From assembly GCA_020736575.1 (NCBI GenBank), contig JAGPYM010000006.1, forward strand, positions 248,001 through 312,000: a stretch of DNA of 64,000 nucleotides. The letters run 5' to 3'. This document shows positions 20,355-29,940 of this stretch, in pieces. The notes under the pieces are model-generated. The model had not been told where the DNA came from and searched no databases. It saw nothing but the letters and a program-made list of their open reading frames with translations. Numbering within the stretch: the stretch's first letter is position 1; each line of letters starts with the position of its first letter. The stretch is from Thelonectria olida. Taxonomy: Eukaryota > Ascomycota > Sordariomycetes > Hypocreales > Nectriaceae. The position numbers were made by a program, and so were the translations under genes.

Positions 20355-22739
20355 TCATGGAATTGCCACCAGTCCCCAAGCAAAGGCGTTTCCCTTAAGG
20401 AGGTCCTCCTTCTTTTTCCCCTCAACTCTAGGGTCGGGCATCTTGGGCTCGTTCTTCATCTGGACTCGTTGGTATTGTTCCTCCATGCCAGTCTCGGCCA
20501 AGGGGGGCTTTTCTTTGGGAGCAATTTTCTTGGGAGCAGTTCCCTCGGGGGACTGATCCTTGGGGGACTGGCCCTTTGGAGTCGCATCCTCGGGAGAAGC
20601 AGTCTTTGAAGGCTCCTTGATCGTCTCCCCCACAGCCTTCTCTGTTTCGGCCTCTTCCTTCTCCTTCTTGGCCTCTTCCTTCTCCTTCTTGGTCTTCTCC
20701 TTCTCGGCCTTCTCCTTCTCCTTCTCCACTTTCTTCTCGGCCTTTTCCTTCTTCTTCTTTTCCTTTTTGGCCTTCTTCTTCGCGGCCTTCTCCTTCTTCT
20801 CCTTTTCCTTCTTGGCCTTCTCCTGCTTGGCCCGGAGCTCCTTTTCTTCAGCCTCGGTCAAGGGCTTAGAGACCTCTTCCTCGGGATCCGTCTTCTTAGG
20901 CGTAGTTTTCTTGGGCATGGCCGTCTTGGGCGTAGTCGTCTTAGGCGTAGTCTTTTTGGGCGTGGTCTTCACGATGGTAGGTTTCTTGATCGTGGGCTTC
21001 ACGATGGTGGTCTTTTTGGGCGTGGTCTTCACGATGGTAGGTTTCTTGGTCGTGGGCTTCACGATGGTGGTCTTCTTGGTCGTGGGCTTTGCGATAGTGG
21101 GCTTTTTGATGCTGACACCCTTCTCAACGGTCACACCCACCTGGATAGCCCCTTTCTTGGCGGGTTTGCCCTTGGCGACTCTGGGGAGCTCCGGGATGAC
21201 GGGACCGCTGTCCTTGTCAGTGTCGTTGTCGACATTCACTTTCTTGGACGACCCCGAGGGGATCGCGACCTTCTTGGGGGTATTTTCCTCCTTAGTGGTC
21301 TCGACGGCCTCTTCACTAACGGCTTCATCCTCGGCGACTTCATCTTCGACGACCTCGTCTGTATTGTCGGATTCGTTCTGAGTAGGCTCTTCAACAACAG
21401 TCTCTTCTTCCTGAGCAGGATCCTCGGCGACAGTCTCTTCTTCTTGAGAAGGCTCCTCAACGGTGGTATCTTCAGTGACAGTCTCGTCCTCGGCAATAGT
21501 CTCACCCTGAAGAGGTTCCTCGACAACTGTCTCCTCCTGGGCAGGTTCCTCGACAACGGTCTCGTCCTGGACATGTTCTTCGGCGACAGTCTCTTCTTCC
21601 CGAGAAGGCTCCTCAACGGCGGTATCTTCAGTGACAGTCTCCTCCTGGACAGGAGCCTCCACGACGGTCTCTTCTCCCTGAGCAGGCTCTTCAGTCACAA
21701 TTTCATCCTGAGGAGTCTCCTCCTGAGTGGGCTCCTCGACGACAGTCTCTTCTTCCTGAGCAGGCTCCTCGACCACAGCCGCTTCTTCTTGAGTAGGCTC
21801 CTCGACGACGGCTTCTTCTTCCAGCGCAGGTTCCTCAACGGCGGTATCTTCAGTGACAGTCTCGTCCTCGGCAATAGTCTCGCCCTGAAGAGGTTCCTCG
21901 ACAACTGCCTCCTCCTGGGCAGGTTCCTCGACAATGGTCTCCTCCTGGACAGGTTCCTCGACGACAGTCTCTTCTTCGGCGACATCTTCAACGACAGCAT
22001 CGTCCTGGACCGTCTCCTCGACAACAACCTCGTCTTTGACGGCCTCCTCCGTGACGGGAGACTCGCCCTCAACAGCTTCCTCCTCGATGACTTCAGTCTC
22101 AGCTATTTGAGTCTCGTCAGATTCCGAGGTCTCGTCCACAACCATCTCCTCTTCGACGAGCTCTTCTTCCTGTTCCTTTAACTCTTCGGGAGCAGGCTTG
22201 AGAGACCGTCTACGGACGTACCGGAGGTGCTTGGTCAGACCAAGCGAAGCGCCGAGATCTTGGTACGCCTTCTTGATCTTGCCATTGTCCCGGTCGCAAT
22301 AGGTAGCCGAGCCGTTGCCCCCCGGAAGCATGTTGTCGTACGACTTCCACGCCTTCTCAACAGCCCCGTTGGGATTGGGATTGAGCTCATCGACGCTTGG
22401 GATGGCTTGCTCAGGCGTGGGCGTAACCTGGAGGGGAGGGTGATAGGGGACAGCGGCGTTGGTTTGAGGGGGCTGCTGGGCCACGTCGAAGGGTCTGGCC
22501 AGGTGGTTGGGGCGGGATGGAACCGCGGGTTCCTGCTGAGGAGTCTCGGAGTAAACTGGCTGTTGCTGCCCAGGGACCTCGGGTAGAACTGTTCCATCCT
22601 GACTCAGAGTTGGAACAGTAGTGTTCAGAGGCAGCTTTAGGACTGCCTTGCCGAAATGCTTGTTTGCGTTATGGGGAGGGATGACCAGCGCCGAAGCCAC
22701 GCTGGCGATGGTGATGGAGGTCAAGACGGAAGTTTTCAT
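20355..22739 (-). CDS. secreted repetitive acidic / Lys-Thr / Lys-Glu protein, unknown function
   Basis: A single open frame of 794 residues from the ATG at 22739; an upstream in-frame extension has no secretory character. Residues 1-18 (MKTSVLTSITIASVASAL) form a signal peptide. Next comes a Pro/Gln-rich segment and a short ordered-looking part with YDNMLPGGNGSATYCDRDNG (about residues 140-180). From about 183 to 500 the chain is tandem acidic repeats of the type VEEPxQEEETVVEEP. From about 543 to 616 there are Lys/Thr repeats (KKPTIVKTTPKKTT). From about 630 to 703 a Lys/Glu stretch should form a charged single helix or coiled coil. The C-terminus has SPKDQSPEG-type repeats. I recognise no catalytic domain. 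It could be a cell-surface or extracellular matrix protein, or an effector. Confidence 0.75.
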   Translation of the reverse strand: MKTSVLTSITIASVASALVIPPHNANKHFGKAVLKLPLNTTVPTLSQDGTVLPEVPGQQQPVYSETPQQEPAVPSRPNHLARPFDVAQQPPQTNAAVPYHPPLQVTPTPEQAIPSVDELNPNPNGAVEKAWKSYDNMLPGGNGSATYCDRDNGKIKKAYQDLGASLGLTKHLRYVRRRSLKPAPEELKEQEEELVEEEMVVDETSESDETQIAETEVIEEEAVEGESPVTEEAVKDEVVVEETVQDDAVVEDVAEEETVVEEPVQEETIVEEPAQEEAVVEEPLQGETIAEDETVTEDTAVEEPALEEEAVVEEPTQEEAAVVEEPAQEEETVVEEPTQEETPQDEIVTEEPAQGEETVVEAPVQEETVTEDTAVEEPSREEETVAEEHVQDETVVEEPAQEETVVEEPLQGETIAEDETVTEDTTVEEPSQEEETVAEDPAQEEETVVEEPTQNESDNTDEVVEDEVAEDEAVSEEAVETTKEENTPKKVAIPSGSSKKVNVDNDTDKDSGPVIPELPRVAKGKPAKKGAIQVGVTVEKGVSIKKPTIAKPTTKKTTIVKPTTKKPTIVKTTPKKTTIVKPTIKKPTIVKTTPKKTTPKTTTPKTAMPKKTTPKKTDPEEEVSKPLTEAEEKELRAKQEKAKKEKEKKEKAAKKKAKKEKKKKEKAEKKVEKEKEKAEKEKTKKEKEEAKKEKEEAETEKAVGETIKEPSKTASPEDATPKGQSPKDQSPEGTAPKKIAPKEKPPLAETGMEEQYQRVQMKNEPKMPDPRVEGKKKEDLLKGNAFAWGLVAIP
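21430..21960 (-). repeat. 378-bp-spaced internal duplication in the acidic repeat
   Basis: The block around 21463-21590 recurs 378 bp further on (around 21841-21968) with only a few changes, e.g. the same GTCTCGTCCTCGGCAATAGT at 21481 and 21859. The spacing is 126 codons, so the frame is kept. A shorter third copy starts near 21615. Confidence 0.75.
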
Positions 22740-23974
22740 TTTGACGGATGTGGGATGAGAATATGGAATGTGTATTCGCGTAGAGAGGAAAAGGGGACGG
22801 ATATCCGTACAACACTGAACGTGGTTTGAATACAAGCAGTGTTGATAGGGATGGTGAGTGACAAAACAGAATGCAAGAGCTGCTGCCATCTTTTTATTCC
22901 AAGCCCCTTCAAGGTTTACGCGTCATCTGTTGAGAATTTTGCACTTAAGTTGGAGTTTCCGCAGGTTCTCAGCAAGTTGGCGAACCTTGGGCCTCTCCGG
23001 CTTGAGGCTATTCGCAAACTTTGGCAGAGCCGTTTCGTAAATCTCCGCAACGACACCCTAATGGCCTTTCCCACCGAGCATAATTCACATGAGTTACCGT
23101 GTTAAAATCTTTTAGAGAAAAGTACGATGAGGTTAGCAGCCGTTGTAGCCAATTCAGGTTTCTCATGCGCCCCAGAGTAAACATTACCTGGTTACTGCTG
23201 CCAACCTAGAAGCCTTCGGTTCCATCTGTAAACTTCCGGAGGAGGAACTGTATCCACAGTTCAAGGGACCGAGAGCTTGGAAATAGCCTTGACTTGACCT
23301 ACGATGCTCTATGAGAACTCGTGGCTCCAACTCTCTGTGACATTCTTTCGCGAATATATTGACTTGTACATATAGTAGCTTTAGACATCCTTGTGTCTCG
23401 GCCTCACTCGACTTCTCATGTCACTAAACAGGCACTGTCGATGCCGATAATGAACATCAGCCTTGTCAATGAGCAGAAGCTATCTCAATGTACAGGGTAT
23501 GTGTCCATAGGTGACAACGACATCAGCCACAGTTGGGTTTCCTCATGTTGTCCATATCGAAGTGCCTTACTAAATGCTCCTAGTGCTATCGTCACGAGGA
23601 AAATGGCTTTTGATCGGCTATCACAATGCGGGCGTGTGGTCACAGCTCCTCACTTCATTCACCAACATTTTGACGTCACCACGGAAAGGCATGCAAATAA
23701 ACATTTTGAGCAAAAAGCTTCTTGAACCATGTCAAGTCTTCCATTGAGTGCGAGCCGCATATATAAGAACAATTCAAAACAATAACCAGTCAGTCTGCCA
23801 AATCTAAACAACAGTACTCCAGCCCTTGGTAGTCTGCGTTGCCGAGAATCCCAAAACGCCCACTCCATTGCTCCCATGCAGCCAGGAATCAGAGACGCCT
23901 ATACCGTATAACCCATCCATTGAAGCCGAGGTGCATTGCAATCATGTCCCATTCATCATAGCGCCGCCTCATCT
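22740..23974. other. intergenic, no gene seen
   Basis: These 1.2 kb hold the promoter of the secreted-protein gene and the 3' flank of the next minus-strand gene. I find no ORF with codon bias or recognisable content. Confidence 0.45.
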
Positions 23975-25331
23975 TCATGGGCTTGGGGCAGCAACGGGTT
24001 CGGTCTCATCTTTGGAACTACCGCTCTCCCACAGCTCAAACGTCTCGCCAGTGCCCTCGATGGGCTCCAACAGGGCAGCCTTGGAAGAGCCTTCAGTAGG
24101 TTTAGAGATCAGGGCATCAATGTCCTGATCCATCACGGCAGGAGGGTCAACAGCCTTGACCTCGGGAAGAGCGAATTCTTTGGTGGGGACTTGGAGCCTC
24201 TCGGACTGCTCCTCTTCGTCTCCGGGAACGATGATGATTGAGGTTTCGTCACAACCCTCGGCGTAAAAGTCGGCCGTGTTCATCTCTCCTAGGGCGACAC
24301 GCTCCTTCTCGACAACCATGTCGTCGGCACTGAGACGGGCAGCTCGTCGTGATGACGTTTGGGAAACATCATCGACAGGAGGAATGTTCTCCTTGTCCCG
24401 GCCCTCGGCACGCGCCCTGTTGGCCTTCTCCTCACTCTCCTCGTCGGAAGAAATGTCAAGCACACAGGTGCTGTGCTGAAGCAAATTCGTCATCTCCTGC
24501 TCGGATGTGTCCTCGTGAATCTCAAAGAACCAGCTGGCGTTCATTTCGGACTCGGGCATGATGCTTACGGCCTGCTTGGGAGCCGGGCGAGCAGAGTAGC
24601 TAGGGATGGTGCCCTTGAGAGCGGCATCGAGAGAGAAGGGAGCCTCTGAACCGAGGCCGAGAGACGGGGGATCGACACGGGTGTAAGGACCAACAGTGCG
24701 ACGGCGGTTGTTGAGGAGGCTAGCTCGCTTGCCACGAGTGGGAGAGCGACCAGCCGGGGCGTAGATGGGAGACGACTTGGTGATGCCGCCGCTGAGTCTA
24801 GCAGCGGGGGATCGAGCGTGCAGAGTGCGACGTGAGGCAGAGGCGGGCTTGGTTGGGCTGACAAAGGTGCGAGGGCTGGGAGTGGCAACAGAAGGGGCAG
24901 CCTTGAGAACGAAGTTGGTGGGCTTGAAGAAGTCCTTGGTGGGGGCGGCAGAGGTGGAAGCCTTGGAGCGCTTGGAGAAGAATGTAGGGTCGACATTCTC
25001 AGAGTCGTCGGTATCAATCACCTCAGCCTTGCGCTTGCTGCCTGCGGGAGAGGAGATGGCTGTGACGTGTTAGCTAGTGATGCTTGAAGCGATGATCTGA
25101 TTGCTGATGGGGATGCTGAAGAGTGGGGAGACAGTGACATGTATGTGTCATGCTGCCCAACGCCCGACGGGAGCTCCCCCAGACCAAGAAACTCAATTGA
25201 TGCATGCCATTTCAACAATGCATCCATGGAAATATTTACTACGTACCATTTTGTCTGTTCTTAAGACTCGTGAGAGTCTGCAGACGAGCCTCATTGAGGG
25301 GAGCAAAAGGTTGGCGAGCGGTGGTGGCCAT
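23975..25331 (-). CDS. conserved fungal nuclear-type protein with KEN box
   Basis: Two exons (25247-25331 and 23975-25059) give 389 residues. The intron is 187 nt (GTACGT...CACAG), long for this region. The N-terminus is MATTARQPFAPLNEARLQTL, then a basic SKRKAEVIDTDDSENVDP. Conserved blocks are GPYTRVDPPSLGLGSEAPFS, SLDAALKGTIPSYSARP, NASWFFEIHEDTSEQEMTNL and LQHSTCVLDISSDEES. Residues 250-256 read DKENIPP, a textbook KEN degron, and RRTL/RxxL words occur upstream. Several SPxR/SPTK sites could be CDK targets. I recall this as a conserved uncharacterised ascomycete family. A cell-cycle-regulated nuclear role is my inference from the degron and phosphosite-like motifs. No enzyme domain is visible. 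Confidence 0.72.
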
Positions 25332-28300
25332 GTCGACGGGTGAGGAAAATGCGGAGCTGTGCGTGAACCGGTATGCAGCTGTGCGATGCGATGGCGGCAG
25401 CTGACGTGAGTTCAATCGCTCTCACGGATGCGAAACAGCGTGTTCAGCGGGAAAATGCGTCTCAAGATCGGATGATGCAGAGCGTCTTGCTTGTTTGCTT
25501 TGGTGGAGAGGCGTTGAATGCGTTGTGCTCGAGTAAGAAATGTCTCTGATAGGCAGAACGGGTGGATGTGCTTCGGCAAAGGGCAGGGCGGAACAGTCGA
25601 ATGAAGTGGCAGTACAGTTGTGTGAGTGTGTGAGTGTGTGCGTGCGTGAGATGAGGTGAGGTGGGAAGATTGTGTGCGTGGACGTGTCGCGATGTTGTTT
25701 GTTGTTCAGACACGAGTTAAGGCTTCGGTTTGTTATGATGAGCTCGTCGAGGGCGCATGTGCAAAGTAATAAAAGAAGAGGACTGGACAGGATGGAAATA
25801 AGAAAAGAGAGTTGGAGAGAAGGGAGTGAGATGGTAAAGGAAGGAGGGATCGAGTGGGTTTTCGGAAGGAGGTGAGTGGGTTTTGAGAGTGGGAAGGAGG
25901 GCGGGCAGTACCAAGTATTTCCCACGGGGACCGGGAGGGGGAGGAGCCACGGGAGGAGACGCTCAGCCCACGGCCACGGCAGGCGCGTTTTTTGGTGTGC
26001 GGGTGGTGCGTCTGGTGCGTTTTTGGTGCGTCGGGGGTCCGGGATGGAGCGTGTTGAGTGGTGGAGTGCCAGGAGTGGCCCGCCAGATCCACGATATTTT
26101 GGGTATGCGGGTACGTACCTGTCCAATTTTGTCCGAGGCCCAACCCGCCCCGACTTGACTGACCACATCGGAGGTCAGACACTGCAAGTTGGTGCGGGCA
26201 GGTCGCAATAAGTTGCCAACATTAGGTAAGGTAGCTAGGTAGGTAGGTAGTTGCAGATTACCACACAATCCATAACAAACTGCAGGTAAAGATATCAAAT
26301 CGACTTCTCTCTACAAAGACATTCTCCTTTGCCCATCTCCCAGATCTCGGCACACAAAGAAAGCCGGATAAAATTTGAGATTCAGAACAAGCCACCAACC
26401 AACCTCGCATCCAAAGTCAGATCCAGCTTCTCCTCGTCGTCTTCCCCTCCCCCTCACCCAATCGTATCCTCTCAACGCGTCCAGCCGTGTCACTGCATCT
26501 CTAGCGTTTTGGGAGTCGATGCAGTCCAACGTTGGCCGCCTCTCACTGGTCCGACGTGCATGTGGACTCTCAGCCAACCAATGGACGCGTCTCATAACCA
26601 CGGGCGCCAATGCAAGGGAGAGGGGAATGACGAGAGATGGCGGAAGCTCGTGAGGTGAGGGTATCACGGGCGGGCCATTAATTCGATACGGAACGCACCG
26701 ACCTCCCACCATCGACCCCGTTTCGGCTTTGAGCCTTGAAATTAGAAAATGCCTTGACGATGCGCCCATCCGTGGATCGACGCGTTCTTTCACAGCCGAG
26801 GACTGAACTCGCGACAGAGCCCGGCAGTGGTCCAGCGGACATTAGCGCTGAGCCCTGCCCAAAGTCCACTGTAACTAAGTTGTAACCACCTGGGCTCGCT
26901 GCGGGCAGCAGGTTGTCTCGGCTGTGATGGGCCATTGAAACGGCCACCTAACGTTGCCACTCCTCACTCACTCAGTCACTTGGAATAAGACACTCGACTT
27001 GCTTCGGTTTGATTCATCTTTTAACTACCTACCTGACTTGATATTTCGGTAAAGCCGTGACACCATTGAACGAGATGAATTTTCCTCCAAGCTATCTATC
27101 CCTTCCATGTCATCAGTTCCATCTTCTCATTTCCCGAAAAACCCCTTAACGCGTCCATCCCAGTCCCGCGACGCCCTCCCCACTTGCACTTCCACTTCCG
27201 GCCATATGCCTCCAGCACCTCCTCACATTCCACATCCACGCCTGGCCGAGTCCATGCGGCCACATCTCGTCCACCACATTATCGTCCATCGCCGATTCCC
27301 TTCTTCCCTTCCATTGGCCCTTTATCCCAGCTTCCTCTTCACCGCAAGGCCCCAAGAATGGGCCCGTCACCCAATTGCCTTCACCTCAGCTGTTTCGAGA
27401 GGTCGGCGGCCATCTTCGCCGGCCCAAGCCTTACTCCATTGTGCTGCTCCTCCGCCCCAACCTGGAGAGTGAAAGATGCGAGTATTTTATTAAAGGCCCA
27501 GACCATCCGCGTGCCGTCTCTTCGCCCTTCTTTTTCGCGTCCCAACGTGAAGCGTGCCTCGTGTCGCCCTTGTGCGTGTGCGTGTGCGTGTGCGTGTCGT
27601 GACTTGACACTGTCCTCATCACCTTGAGTCGGGAGCTACACTGCGACAGACTTATGCAGGGGGCTCACATTAACCTTCAACTATCGGTCCTCGACGTATC
27701 TCATAGCCTCATCATTCCGTCTCTCTTCCAACGTCATTCGTTGGCCCTTTTAACCAACCGACCACCTCTTCCAATTCAAGCAGAGACATCAGGAACCCGC
27801 CCGGCCTCTCTCGCTGACTTCATCCTGCATCCTCTGAGACCCTCCTCCGCCGTCCTGACCCATCCGAGAGACCTCCAACTTGCATATAGAACCATTACGA
27901 CATCCCCAGCCACCCCATTTCTTTCCTCTCCATGATCCAAGACACACACCCAAGACTGTCGGATCGTCCGAACGCCGACCCTCTTGATGACTTGGTCTTT
28001 GGTCTGGGCCTGGTTCAATGTGTGATGCGTGTGCTCGGCTGATCCGTCATCGACCCAAGTCTCGTCTCGTCTTGTCTCGTCTCTGATCCATCTTCATTCC
28101 GGCAATGGCCATCATCGGTGATAGATCATGCATGCACCGCCTACTGTAGTCATTTTGCACATGCACTTGCCAGCCACCTGTCATGTCCAGAGAGTACATC
28201 AACTGATGCATCAAGCAATCCATTAAGTGATCCGCCAAGCCATGGGCCAATCCGCTGCAGCCGTCCCCTATACTGGGCACTCCGTAGTCATCAAGGCCAT

Positions 28301-28679
28301 GAATGAAACCGACCTCTCTGGGCTGTTGGCTTGCATGTCTTGACCGCAATCTAGACCGCGTCCCAGATATCATGCTTTCATGCCCAACCAACCTCCTCCA
28401 ACCAACTTCTCTGAAACGAGATACTGGCCGTTCAAGGCACCATAATCACTGCATTATGAACATGTTCAACGCACGCCGTCAGGTTGAGTGGACGCATTAG
28501 CTCCATTCATTACTGCAATGTCTACTGGCATGTTAATGATACTGTTGAGTATTTGGAAGGTATCCCACACCGTGCTCTTCTCAACATCGTCCCTGCCCTC
28601 CACCAATCTCAGTCTTCGTCTTTAGTCCTCGCCCATGCCTATCTCGGCGCCTATACGACGCCGTCGCAACCCGGTCGCC
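25332..28679. other. gene-poor 3.3 kb
   Basis: No credible gene; open frames here are low-complexity Pro/Ser/His shadows. It contains GT-rich microsatellites at about 25619-25650 and a (TGTGCG)n run at 27571-27597. It also contains a GGTA tetranucleotide run at 26236-26250 and its complement near 27025. The stretch 25.6-26.0 kb is the purine-skewed promoter side of the nuclear protein gene. Confidence 0.45.
27571..27597. repeat. (TGTGCG)n microsatellite
   Basis: Four tandem copies of a GTGTGC-type hexamer in otherwise non-coding DNA. Confidence 0.6.
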
Positions 28680-29940
28680 TTATTTGTCATCGAAAAGGAT
28701 GTGCGGCTTGTGAGTTGCACCCTTGCTGATTGTCGGTTGGTGATCGTCCAGTCCGTGAGGAGTGCCTCGATCTCGCCGAGGTGGAGGAGTAGGAGAAGTC
28801 ACTGTGTCGTCTCGCAATTCGTGTCGAGTTGTGCCACGATCTCGCTGAGGTGGCGAATTTACTGTATCGTCTGGTAGTTCGTGCTGAGCTGTTGGCTGAG
28901 GACGGGCAACGAGTTGATCACGATGGATTGTATGCTTCAATGGCTGAGGACCGTCTGTCGGTCCAAGTTGGTCGAGCTCGATCGAATGGGTCCGTGGTGG
29001 CCCAGCATGCCCGGTCGTTGGGTCACGTCTAAGGTCATGAGATGTGTCATAAGGAGACTCGGTCTGCGTTCGAGGATCCTTATGGATGGTATGAGTGGGA
29101 GCGACCTCGACAGGAATCATTTGCACGTCTTGGTCGAGGCGATGAACTGGGGGTCCACCAGCATCAGCGCAGGCAAGGGGACCGCCTTCGGATTGGGAAA
29201 TACATCGTGACGGGATTCTAGCTGTCGATGTTTCTCGACTGCCCTCTGGAATTGACGTGAGCACACGTCCGTCAGGATTTTCCAGACTGACAGTCGTCGG
29301 GCTGCACTCACTTGACCACTCGACAGGGGCTTCCATTGGAGATTCGGCCTCATACCGATCATCGTGGGTATGAGGAGGCTTGTGGTGATGATGCCTCTCT
29401 CGGAGGAGGATTTCGTTCTCGTTGCGTGCAAGTGTGACACAAGGGCAGAGGCAACCACTGAGCCAATCCGAGACATCATTGCCATCGATGTCGTAAAAGG
29501 AGCGAACAGTACCCTGAAGTTTGGCTAGAAGTACGCCATAGACTAAAGAAACCGTCAGTGAAGTTCTATCTAAGTAAGCTCAAGACACCCGCAGGTCGCT
29601 CACATGGAAAACAAGCAGCGTACTGAAGGCAGTCTGACGTGCAACAACCCTCACTGGGAATATGAACGGCATCACGGCCGCCGAGGGCTGCGTTGAGACG
29701 CTGCGAAGTACGAGAGTAAACACCGCAGGGCCAACAAATACTCTCTAGGAAAGTAGCAGACTCGGAAGCCGTATGATCTTCGTCCCACTGCCAAGAATGC
29801 TTGCGTTCGAGGGCCAACTTTTTCTCCATCATAGGCGTAGATCCCATCGTCCAGAAGGGTGTGGTATGACGGTAATACCAGGCAGGAGGGTCTCGGGGAC
29901 TGAACCTCGGGTCGCGAGTCCAATGAAGCGGGGGATCCAT
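28680..29940 (-). CDS. PLAC8-family cysteine-rich protein
   Basis: Exons 29604-29940 and 28680-29542 join through a 61-nt intron (GTGAGC...TTTAG) to 399 residues. The first exon supplies ESICWPCGVYSRTSQRLNAAL and SEGCCTSDCLQYAACFPF. The second begins YGVLLAKLQGTVRSFYDIDG and NDVSDWLSGCLCPCVTLARN. That is the PLAC8 plan: two Cys-Pro-Cys-type hydrophobic segments around a helix with R-x2-YDIDG and a closing ARNENEI. PLAC8 proteins in fungi and plants are membrane-associated and linked to metal tolerance or organ size. No function is proven here. The C-terminal 200 residues are hydrophilic and low-complexity, with a repeated ELPDDTV/ELRDDTV...RRDRGT unit. An upstream coding exon cannot be excluded. 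Confidence 0.75.

Noticed and set aside
20560..22181. Two long plus-strand frames (Phe/Ser-rich and Leu/Arg-rich) opposite the repetitive secreted protein
   Set aside because: They are reverse complements of GAA/GAG-type repeat codons; the minus strand has a signal peptide and a single unbroken frame.
27107..27627. Pro/His/Ser-rich plus-strand frames at 27.1-27.6 kb
   Set aside because: Low-complexity composition of C-rich intergenic DNA, no conserved words.
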